Below are positions 1-6,411 of a stretch of 20,800 bases of DNA, one piece after another. Each line of letters begins with the position of its first letter. Positions within the stretch are counted from its first letter, which is position 1. The notes beneath the pieces were generated by a model that worked only from the letters and a program-made list of their open reading frames with translations, was not told where the DNA came from and did not search any database. Made by a program: the position numbers and the translations under genes. Origin of the DNA: an uncultured Bacteroides sp. (GTDB taxonomy: Bacteria > Bacteroidota > Bacteroidia > Bacteroidales > Bacteroidaceae); the NCBI GenBank assembly GCA_902492205.1, contig CABUKU010000038.1, positions 1 to 20,800 of the forward strand. Direction: 5' to 3'.

Positions 1-408
1 ACTAAATTTTTCTCTTTTGGTCAGCAAATAATATCCGTGAAAATATCTTGTATTTAGTTGATACTATAGGCGAAAACATAACGGAATTTTGTACCTTTGT
101 TGTCGGATAGAAGATAGGTGAACTTCATTGAGGATACAATATTTCCTCATGGTTCTGATTCATTGAGAAAAGAGTGTAAAACAGCCTCAAAAACAAGTCT
201 CAGAGGTCCCAAAAACAACTTTTCTACCGATTAAATTGCAATAATCTATCATTCAGGCTGCTATGTATGCTGCATCGTTCAATGTAATTGTAAAAACAAG
301 GGTTGTACCGTTTAAAAGAGCAAAACACTTAGTGTCAATAGCGTAAATATGCTGTGTGAGCAAATAACTCCGTCCCCAAAAACAATATAAATAACAAATC
401 ATAATGCA
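1..408. other. AT-rich intergenic stretch without a convincing gene
   Basis: No reading frame here has a plausible start and protein-like composition. A Bacteroides -7 type match, TACCTTTG, lies at 92-99 on the + strand, with no clear -33 partner. A small hairpin, TGAGGA (129-134) with TCCTCA (144-149), lies downstream. TTCATTGAG occurs twice (124-132 and 159-167), and AAAAACAA occurs four times (188-195, 211-218, 292-299, 378-385). The stretch may carry the promoter and leader of the acetyltransferase gene that begins at 409, but I cannot pick a start of transcription. Confidence 0.5.
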
Positions 409-1404
409 ATGGCAGACAACTACATAGAAAACCAATACGAACAATACCAAGCACGGAAAGCGGCTTGGGAGAGGGAAAAGAAATTCGGTAAAAAGAAGAA
501 GAAAGTAAAAGCCATTACTAAAAGCGAGAACTCCATGTCCATACTACCAGCAACCAGTAATGACTATGACAAATTGATTTGCCTGTGGGAAGCATCCGTC
601 AGGAGCACCCACCATTTCCTGACCGAGAAAGATATTCAATTCTATAAACCACTGATACGGAATGAATATTTCCCGGCAGTGGAGCTTTATGTTATCAAGA
701 ATAGTGAAGCAGAACCAGAAGCTTTCTTGGGATTGAGCGAGGACAACATCGAGATGTTATTTGTACATCCTTCTGCTCAAGGAAAAGGGCATGGCAAGAA
801 ATTGATTGAGTTTGCCATTCATAAAAGGGATATTTACAAGGTGGATGTGAATGAGCAAAACGATAAGGCACTGCAATTCTATCTCAACAGGGGATTTAAA
901 TTGACGGGGCGGGATGCGACAGACGCACAAGGCAACCCCTATCCTATTTTGCACATGCAATATTATATTCGCCCTGTGAAGCAAAACAAGAAAGAGTATC
1001 TTGATCTTTTATTGCTTGCCGATGAAGAAGAACAAATGATAGACCGTTATCTGGAACGCGGAGAAATGTTTGCCTTATATGATGACGACCTGAAATCTAT
1101 TTGTGTGATTACCGAAGAAGGCAACGGAGTATCTGAAATAAAGAGCATTGCCACTTATCCGCAGTACCAGCATCAAGGTTACGGCAAACAACTGATAGAG
1201 TTTCTTTTCAAGCACTATCAAAGCCGTTGCACCACCATGCTTGTAGGCACAGGTGACACCCCGCTCACTATTCCGTTTTACGAACATTGCGGATTCACTT
1301 ACTCACACCGCATCAAAGACTTCTTTACCAAGAATTACAGTCAACCCATAATAGAAGGCGGAGTGTTGCTAACGGACATGGTTTACCTGAAAAAAGAGAT
1401 GTAA
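409..1404 (+). CDS. Tandem GNAT-family N-acetyltransferase (two GNAT domains, basic N-terminal tail)
   Basis: The 331-residue protein appears to be two GNAT acetyltransferase domains in one chain. Residues 1-42 are a charged, lysine-rich tail (KKFGKKKKKVK near 24-34) starting MADNYIENQYEQYQARKAAW. The first domain (about 44-187) has an acetyl-CoA loop QGKGHGK near 124-130, followed by NDKALQFYLNRGF. The second (about 190-331) has HQGYGKQLIEF near 253-263 and IPFYEHCGF. Typical GNAT proteins have one domain of 140-180 residues. GNAT enzymes move an acetyl group from acetyl-CoA to an amine; the substrate here cannot be read. An internal ATG at 535 (Met43) would give the domains without the tail. 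The stop touches the stop of the opposite-strand gene. Domain assignment is confident; the role is unknown. Confidence 0.85.
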   Translation: MADNYIENQYEQYQARKAAWEREKKFGKKKKKVKAITKSENSMSILPATSNDYDKLICLWEASVRSTHHFLTEKDIQFYKPLIRNEYFPAVELYVIKNSEAEPEAFLGLSEDNIEMLFVHPSAQGKGHGKKLIEFAIHKRDIYKVDVNEQNDKALQFYLNRGFKLTGRDATDAQGNPYPILHMQYYIRPVKQNKKEYLDLLLLADEEEQMIDRYLERGEMFALYDDDLKSICVITEEGNGVSEIKSIATYPQYQHQGYGKQLIEFLFKHYQSRCTTMLVGTGDTPLTIPFYEHCGFTYSHRIKDFFTKNYSQPIIEGGVLLTDMVYLKKEM

Positions 1405-2046
1405 TTACAATACACTTTCACTTTCTTCACTCACCCTGTCAACCCTAAAACTACCGGGAACGGGAAAATAAAAAGGGGCACGACGGTAGCCGGGATGAGT
1501 TAATCTGCCCTGCTCCACCCTTTCTTGCAAACGGCGGAGGGCTGTACCGGGACGTAAACCACATAACTGTGCAAGCTCACGGGTAGTGATACAGTCGTGT
1601 TCCTGAAAATAGTCCGCCAACATTCCGTCAATCTCTATGTCGGTCAACTCCTTGGAACGGCGGGGAAAGCGGACGCGCTCGAATTTTGTTCCCGCCAACT
1701 CACGCAACAATTTCTTCTCAGGAGTGTACACCACTCCCCCACAACAGATACTCTCGGCACGGATTTCGTTCACGGAACAAACGGCAGGAGACTCGGCTTT
1801 AATGCGGAATGAGCCCACACCATCGAGGTGCACACTGCATCCGTCGGAGAGTTTTTCTTGCAATAAGTCTGCCAGACCGACTAAGGCGGACAGCACATCG
1901 CCCTTTTGAAGACTGCAACGATTGGCAATGGTTTCCACCAACTTTTCGGTGGTAATACTCTCTTTTACCACCAAGCGGGCATGGTATATCTCTTTGTCCT
2001 TGTCTTTGGGTTGAGGGGTACGGAAAAAGTCATAGTTTGCACTCAT
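1405..2046 (-). CDS. HU-family DNA-binding protein with C-terminal winged-helix domain
   Basis: The protein has 213 residues. About 25-118 matches the Bacteroidota HU-like (HU-HIG) type: VKESITTEKLVETIANRCSL, then LVGLADLLQEKLSDG, HLDGVGSFRI, and a closing VVYTPEKKLLREL. About 138-195 looks like a winged helix-turn-helix: TDIEIDGMLADYFQEHDCIT, then TTRELAQLCGL as the probable recognition region, then RRLQERVEQGRL. Two DNA-binding modules suggest a nucleoid-type or regulatory protein rather than a plain HU of about 90 residues. The ATG at 2046 has no Shine-Dalgarno sequence. Its leader holds repeated CTAACGCACATTAT-like sites and a 17-bp inverted repeat, so self-regulation is plausible but not shown. 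It converges on the GNAT gene with no spacer. Confidence 0.8.
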   Translation of the reverse strand: MSANYDFFRTPQPKDKDKEIYHARLVVKESITTEKLVETIANRCSLQKGDVLSALVGLADLLQEKLSDGCSVHLDGVGSFRIKAESPAVCSVNEIRAESICCGGVVYTPEKKLLRELAGTKFERVRFPRRSKELTDIEIDGMLADYFQEHDCITTRELAQLCGLRPGTALRRLQERVEQGRLTHPGYRRAPFYFPVPGSFRVDRVSEESESVL

Positions 2047-2145
2047 TTTATACTAGTAGTTTTTAATGCGGAAACTAACCATTCCGCACAGTTATTTTAT
2101 CTGTTTACCCGGTATATATTTACTAACGCACAATATATCAATAAG

Positions 2146-2214
2146 CTAACGCACATTATGTGTAAAAGCTACATCACAATATGTGCATTAACTTATGCAC
2201 ATAATGTGCGTTAG
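2146..2214. repeat. 17-bp perfect inverted repeat in the leader of the HU-like gene
   Basis: CTAACGCACATTATGTG at 2146-2162 is the exact reverse complement of 2198-2214, with 35 nt between. The core motif recurs at 2123-2136 (CTAACGCACAATAT) and, more loosely, at 2181-2191 (reverse strand) and 2192-2204. A sixth GCACA core is at 2086-2090. The cluster lies between the probable -7 box at 2229-2236 and the start codon at 2046. It could be a set of operator sites or a stable RNA hairpin in the leader. Confidence 0.85.
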
Positions 2215-2228
2215 TTAATATGTGAGTA

Positions 2229-2236
2229 CAAAGATA
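2229..2236 (-). promoter_or_regulatory. Probable promoter -7 box of the HU-like gene
   Basis: The minus strand reads TATCTTTG, an exact match to the Bacteroides TAnnTTTG element. I see no clear -33 TTTG. Transcription would start near 2222, leaving a leader of about 175 nt that contains the whole inverted-repeat cluster. Confidence 0.55.
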
Positions 2237-2378
2237 CTAAATAATACTGAGAGAAACCATAATCATTCGGGTTATTCCGGTTAGACAAATTTTATCAATA
2301 ACAATAGTGAAGGATACAATCCTAAATTTAAGTAAGCAGTTTTTATTAAATATCCTTTCCTCATTCAAAACTTTACCT

Positions 2379-2386
2379 TATATTTG
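2379..2386 (+). promoter_or_regulatory. Probable promoter -7 box of the structured RNA
   Basis: TATATTTG matches the Bacteroides -7 element exactly. A weak -33 candidate, TTTC, lies at 2356-2359. Transcription would start near 2390 and reach the terminator at 2723, about 330 nt later. Confidence 0.5.
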
Positions 2387-2389
2387 TAT

Positions 2390-2723
2390 TGTCTCTCAGG
2401 AGGCATTGTTCTTTGAATTAAAAGTAAACACGAAAGCGTTTATTACGTTGGCTTTGATAAATTCCGCCAGAATTAAACAGCATACCAACTAATAGATAAA
2501 CGTTCAGGCTGTGGTATATCCATAGGCGTGGGCGTTCTCTGTTGGTATGCGGGGGTCTGGCGGCTCCTTTCAAAGCCGGAGGATTGTCCCCACGCTCTAT
2601 AAATATAATATAGAAAGAGATTGATATGAGGGCAACCCGATACATAGTTGTATTCTCAGGTCCTCGCCTCACTCCGAAGGCAGTCCCTAAATCTCTTTTG
2701 AGAGGCGGGGACTGCTTTTTTTT
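2390..2723 (+). ncRNA. Candidate structured non-coding RNA or attenuator leader upstream of the RluA-family gene
   Basis: No coding frame is convincing, but pairing is dense. GCATACCAAC (2480-2489) is the perfect complement of GTTGGTATGC (2541-2550). GCGTGGG (2526-2532), inside that loop, pairs with CCCACGC (2589-2595) outside it, and a bulge then allows ATAG (2522-2525) to pair with CTAT (2597-2600). Together these would form a pseudoknot or two exclusive states. Further stems are CGGCT/AGCCG (2561-2565/2574-2578), CTATA/TATAG (2597-2601/2609-2613) and ATACA/TGTAT (2640-2644/2649-2653). The 3' end is a strong terminator. It could be a stand-alone RNA (a 6S-like RNA is one thought, unverified) or a regulatory leader. 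The 5' end is taken from the TATATTTG box and is uncertain. Confidence 0.5.
2680..2723 (+). terminator. Intrinsic terminator with a possible competing antiterminator
   Basis: GCAGTCCC (2680-2687) pairs with GGGACTGC (2708-2715). Inside, TCTC (2692-2695) pairs with GAGA (2700-2703) around TTTT. Eight T residues follow (2716-2723). Upstream, CCTCGCCTC (2662-2670) can pair with GAGGCGGGG (2702-2710), nine pairs with one G-U, which would break the terminator stem. Confidence 0.85.
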
Positions 2724-2724
2724 A

Positions 2725-2732
2725 TATCTTTA
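2725..2732 (+). promoter_or_regulatory. Possible promoter -7 box of the RluA-family gene
   Basis: TATCTTTA is one base from TAnnTTTG and sits directly after the terminator, 26 nt before the ATG at 2759. A TTTG lies at 2697-2700, with wider spacing than usual. If real, the RluA-family gene has its own promoter with a leader of about 20 nt, and the RNA upstream is separate. Confidence 0.4.
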
Positions 2733-2758
2733 CCGCCGTTTCCATTATAAACTAAAGT

Positions 2759-4378
2759 ATGTTACACCCGTTCAACAGAGCAATTCAACAAACAGAACTC
2801 CCTTTGCAGTTCACCTATCCTTTCCACTACACTCCGCATCCGCTATGTGTGGAAGCAGCAAATGAAGTACAGGCTTACCTTGCCACCCGTGAAGAGTGGA
2901 AAGAAGAACTGGACAAAGGAAAGATGTTTGGTGTGTTGGTGGTGCAGACTCCTGCGGGCAACGTAGGTTTCCTTGCCGCCTTTTCGGGCATACTTGCAGG
3001 GGAAAACCTGCATTCCTATTTTGTTCCACCCGTTTATGACTTGCTGCAACCCGGCGGATTCTTCAAGATAGAGGAAGAAAATATATCGGCTATCAATGCG
3101 GAAATCCGGCGTTTGGAAAACGATAAAGAGTATCTTCTCCAACTGCACACCCTGAAGGAAACCACCAAACAGGCGGAACAAGAACTGACAACCGCCAAAG
3201 CTGCACTGAAAGCAGCAAAGGAAAAACGCGAACAGAGGCGGAAAAGCAATCCCGATGCTGCGGAGCTTGCCGGAATGATTCGGGAAAGCCAGTTCGGAAA
3301 AGCGGAATTGAAACGAATGGAACGTCAATGGAAAGAGCGCATATCTGCCCTGCAAGGGGAGATTAATGTATTCAATGCGCTTATTGAAATCCTAAAGACG
3401 GAACGTAAAACCCGTTCGGCAGCCTTGCAACAGAAGCTTTTCGGACAGTTCAAAATGCTTAATGCACACGGAGAAGTGAAAGACTTATGCGATATTTTCC
3501 GCCGCACCGTTCAAAAGACTCCACCGGCAGGCGCAGGCGAATGTGCTGCTCCGAAGTTGCTGCAATACGCTTATCTCCATAACTTAACTCCCATTGCGAT
3601 GGCAGAATTCTGGTGGGGAGCTTCACCCAAAACCGAAATACGCCGTCATGGTTATTACTATCCCGCTTGCAAAGGGAAGTGCGAACCTATCCTCGGCCAT
3701 ATGCTCCGGGGACTTAACGTAGAGCCTAATCCGCTTGCTGCCGATGCACATAAGAACATAGAACCCGGAATTATCTACGAAGACGAATGGTTATTGATAG
3801 TAAACAAGCCCGCAGGCATGTTGTCCGTTCCCGGAAAAGAGAAGGCCGAATCGGTGGGCGAATGGGCTAAACGTAAATATCCCGATGCGACAGGCCCTAT
3901 GATAGTTCACCGTTTGGACATGGCAACTTCGGGCTTGCTGCTCATAGCCAAGACCAAAGAAATACACCAGAACTTACAGGCACAGTTCAAGAACCGCACA
4001 GTAAAGAAACGCTATATCGCCCTGCTTGAAGGAAACGTAGTACAAAAAGAAGGAACCGTCAACCTGCCACTCTGCATGAATCCGCTGGACAGGCCCCGGC
4101 AGGTAGTAGATGAAGTTCATGGAAAACCGGCAATAACCAACTATCGCGTACTGAGCCGGGAAAGCAAAGAAACGCGCATTGCATTTTATCCGTTAACAGG
4201 GCGCACGCACCAACTTCGTGTCCATGCCGCCCACCCGGATGGATTGAACGCCCCGATTAAAGGGGATACACTCTACGGAAAGGAAGCAGACAGGCTGTAT
4301 CTGCATGCGGAAAGCATCACTTTCAAGCATCCCGCAACAGGAGAAACCGTCACGATAGAAGCCGAAGCCGGATTTTAA
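2759..4378 (+). CDS. RluA-family RNA pseudouridine synthase with long N-terminal coiled-coil extension
   Basis: The 539-residue protein ends in an RluA-type pseudouridine synthase domain (about 340-539), which isomerises uridine to pseudouridine in rRNA or tRNA. It begins IIYEDEWLLIVNKPAGMLSV and has HRLDMATSGLLL at 384-395, where Asp387 is the catalytic aspartate of the family. KKRYIALLEG and the late GRTHQLRVH are also present. RluA-family enzymes are usually 220-330 residues. The extra part holds a charged helical, probably coiled-coil, stretch (about 108-235) and a module with EFWWGASPKTEIRRHGYYYP and a cysteine pair (PACKGKC) near 290-320. Similar long forms are known in Bacteroidota, so this is probably not a chance fusion. 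The RNA target cannot be named. No Shine-Dalgarno precedes the ATG. Confidence 0.88.
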   Translation: MLHPFNRAIQQTELPLQFTYPFHYTPHPLCVEAANEVQAYLATREEWKEELDKGKMFGVLVVQTPAGNVGFLAAFSGILAGENLHSYFVPPVYDLLQPGGFFKIEEENISAINAEIRRLENDKEYLLQLHTLKETTKQAEQELTTAKAALKAAKEKREQRRKSNPDAAELAGMIRESQFGKAELKRMERQWKERISALQGEINVFNALIEILKTERKTRSAALQQKLFGQFKMLNAHGEVKDLCDIFRRTVQKTPPAGAGECAAPKLLQYAYLHNLTPIAMAEFWWGASPKTEIRRHGYYYPACKGKCEPILGHMLRGLNVEPNPLAADAHKNIEPGIIYEDEWLLIVNKPAGMLSVPGKEKAESVGEWAKRKYPDATGPMIVHRLDMATSGLLLIAKTKEIHQNLQAQFKNRTVKKRYIALLEGNVVQKEGTVNLPLCMNPLDRPRQVVDEVHGKPAITNYRVLSRESKETRIAFYPLTGRTHQLRVHAAHPDGLNAPIKGDTLYGKEADRLYLHAESITFKHPATGETVTIEAEAGF

Positions 4379-4405
4379 CTCCGGCAATGACAATTGCTTA
4401 AGACG

Positions 4406-4606
4406 TTACTTCACCTCTTTAGGCGAACCGTGCCACGAGCATCCAAGGCAATACACTTCCGAGAGGTCGAACCCCTCCATACTGTCACCGGGATATTTGG
4501 GAACCACTTTCCCTCCCTCGGTTACATAAACCAATAATCGCTCTTCCTTGTCATTCTTTACATACATGGAAGCTATTTTGCATTGAGGACATAATCCTTT
4601 CTTCAT
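4406..4606 (-). CDS. Small four-cysteine (zinc-ribbon-like) hypothetical protein
   Basis: The protein has 66 residues. Cys6 and Cys9 (CPQC) near the start and Cys53 and Cys56 (CLGC) near the end make two CxxC knuckles, the pattern of a small zinc ribbon. The middle (VTEGGKVVPKYPGDSMEGFD) is probably a beta hairpin or loop. I do not recognise a named family, and no function is claimed beyond likely zinc binding. It starts 18 nt after the ABC half-transporter stop, with a purine-rich AAGAAAAAGAAG before its ATG, so it is probably the last gene of that transcription unit. It converges on the RluA-family gene with 27 nt between stops. Confidence 0.7.
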   Translation of the reverse strand: MKKGLCPQCKIASMYVKNDKEERLLVYVTEGGKVVPKYPGDSMEGFDLSEVYCLGCSWHGSPKEVK

Positions 4607-4624
4607 CTTCTTTTTCTTTTTAAA

Positions 4625-6409
4625 TTATTCATTTGCACCACCTGCCTTTATCTGTTCCTGATTCAAAGCAAAATACTTTCCTTTCAGGGAGAGCAGTTCC
4701 CGGTGGTTTCCACGCTCCACAATCCTGCCATGTTCGAGTACCAGAATCATATCGGCATTACGAATAGTAGACAAGCGGTGGGCGATAACAAGACTCGTCC
4801 TGCCTTTCATAAGCTGGTCGAGCCCTTTTTGTATAAGCAATTCACTGCGGGTATCTATGTTGCTGGTAGCCTCATCGAGCAAAAGGATGGGCGGATCGGC
4901 AACGGCGGCACGGGCAATGTTGAGCAACTGCCGTTGCCCTTGACTGAGGTTTGCCCCGTCGTTCTCCAACAAAGTATCATAACCATGCGGCAAGCGTTTG
5001 ATAAACGAATGGGCAGCAGTAAGCTTTGCGGCTGCCACTACTTCTTCATCTGTTGCTTCAAGCCGTCCGAAGCGTATATTCTCCCTCACTGTCCCCGTGA
5101 ACAAATGGGTATCCTGCAACACAATAGCCATTGACCGGCGGAGATTGGAACGGCATATCCTGCGGATAGGGTAACCGTCAACGGTGATTTCCCCCGACTG
5201 AATATCGAAGAAACGGGGAAGCATGTTCAGAATAGTGGTCTTACCCGCTCCCGTAGCTCCCACCAAAGCAATCTTACTACCGGCCGGAGCATGGAAAGAA
5301 ACACCTTTGAGGATTATCTTATCGGGTTTGTAACCGAAATAAACATCTGTCATTGCCACATCCCCTTTTACTTCCTTGAGGGTAACGGCATCGGGCAAGT
5401 CGGAACTTTCGGGCGACTCGTCAATCACCTGAAAGATGCGTTCGGCTCCGGCGAGTGCCGCCTGAATACTATTATATAGGCTTGCCAACTCATTGATAGG
5501 CCGTCCGAACTGACGGGAATATTGCAAGAAAGCAGCAAGACCGCCCACATCGAACCCGCGGAAGATAGCAAGCAATGCACCGATAATGGTGATAAGCACA
5601 TAATTGAGCGTGCTCAGATTCTGCATTATCGGCATCATCAAACCTGAAAAGAACTGGGCTTTCTGCGACTTCTCCCGCAACTCCGCATTGAGCACATCAA
5701 AGTCTTTCTCCACTTTCTTCTCATGTCCGAACACCTTTATCACTTTCTGACCGCTAATCATTTCTTCTATATAGCCGTTCATTGCCCCAAGCGACTCCTG
5801 CTGCGCCTTGAAATACTTCCGACTCCGCCTCACGATGCCTTTGGCACTGAGAAACATCAAAGGAACAGTGACAAGCGTCACCAAAGTAAGAATGGGACTG
5901 ATAATCATCATCATGCAGAATATCCCGATCACCGTAAGGACAGCCGAAAGCATATCCGACAAACTATCTGTCAGAGCATCACTGATGCGGTCTATATCAT
6001 TGGTGTAGCGGCTCATCAAGTCGCCATGTTGGTGCGTATCGAAGTAACCGACAGGCAAGCGTTCCATCTTCTCGAACAAATCGAAACGCATACGGGTTAC
6101 TGTCCTCTGCCCTATCTTGTTCAGCAGAATATATTCCACATAAACGGCTGCAACTCCCGTAAGATAAATTGCACCGAGCACAAGCAATATGCGTACAAGC
6201 CCCGAAAAATCTCCCGGAAGAATATAATCGTTGATAATGGGGCGGAGCATGTACGATCCTGCAAGATTGGCAGCAATACCGATAACGATAAGCACACCGA
6301 TAACAATCAGCAGCAAGCGGTCGCAAGCCAGATAGGACACCAACCTGCAAAAAGTCTTTCCCGCAGATCGGGGTTTGCTGTTATATTTCAAATGATCGTG
6401 ATGTCCCAT
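4625..6409 (-). CDS. ABC exporter half-transporter, catalytically complete half (TM288/BmrD-like)
   Basis: The 594-residue protein has an N-terminal six-helix exporter membrane domain (about 30-330) and a C-terminal ATPase domain (about 345-585). The ATPase has Walker A GATGAGKT (384-391), Q-loop at Gln432, Walker B ILLLD (508-512) with catalytic Glu513, and switch His544 (IAHRLST). Its signature is LSQGQ (488-492), where the usual Gly is Gln. In heterodimeric exporters the partner's altered site is completed by just such a changed signature. It probably pairs with the 574-residue protein encoded 2 nt upstream and pumps lipophilic compounds or lipids across the inner membrane; the substrate cannot be read. 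MsbA-like homodimer function is less likely given the paired layout. Confidence 0.92.
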   Translation of the reverse strand: MGHHDHLKYNSKPRSAGKTFCRLVSYLACDRLLLIVIGVLIVIGIAANLAGSYMLRPIINDYILPGDFSGLVRILLVLGAIYLTGVAAVYVEYILLNKIGQRTVTRMRFDLFEKMERLPVGYFDTHQHGDLMSRYTNDIDRISDALTDSLSDMLSAVLTVIGIFCMMMIISPILTLVTLVTVPLMFLSAKGIVRRSRKYFKAQQESLGAMNGYIEEMISGQKVIKVFGHEKKVEKDFDVLNAELREKSQKAQFFSGLMMPIMQNLSTLNYVLITIIGALLAIFRGFDVGGLAAFLQYSRQFGRPINELASLYNSIQAALAGAERIFQVIDESPESSDLPDAVTLKEVKGDVAMTDVYFGYKPDKIILKGVSFHAPAGSKIALVGATGAGKTTILNMLPRFFDIQSGEITVDGYPIRRICRSNLRRSMAIVLQDTHLFTGTVRENIRFGRLEATDEEVVAAAKLTAAHSFIKRLPHGYDTLLENDGANLSQGQRQLLNIARAAVADPPILLLDEATSNIDTRSELLIQKGLDQLMKGRTSLVIAHRLSTIRNADMILVLEHGRIVERGNHRELLSLKGKYFALNQEQIKAGGANE

Positions 6410-6411
6410 AC

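Noticed and set aside
188..385. Four AAAAACAA copies as a CRISPR-like or iteron array
   Set aside because: They are short and low in complexity, spacing is uneven (23, 81, 86 nt), and the AT-rich background makes them likely by chance.
253..450. Minus-strand frame of 65 residues
   Set aside because: It overlaps the start of the acetyltransferase gene, is composed mostly of Val, Cys and Phe from AT-rich DNA, and matches nothing.
1906..2214. A 102-residue + strand frame across the HU-like gene start and its repeats
   Set aside because: It is antisense to the HU-like gene and runs through the inverted repeat; no start signal or family match.
2307..2492. A 61-residue frame ahead of the RluA-family gene
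   Set aside because: It needs a GTG start before the likely promoter at 2379 and lies in the structured RNA region. AGGAGG at 2398-2403 is too close to the in-frame TTG at 2406 to support it.
2655..2690. CAGGTCC...CCGAAGGCAG resembling the SRP RNA core
   Set aside because: The GGAA tetraloop and the paired AGCA loop of SRP RNA are missing, and the flanking bases do not form helix 8.
4367..4397. Two short hairpins (GCCGGA/TCCGGC and GCAAT/ATTGC) between the RluA-family and four-cysteine genes
   Set aside because: Stems are five or six bp with no T-run on either strand, so I do not call a terminator.
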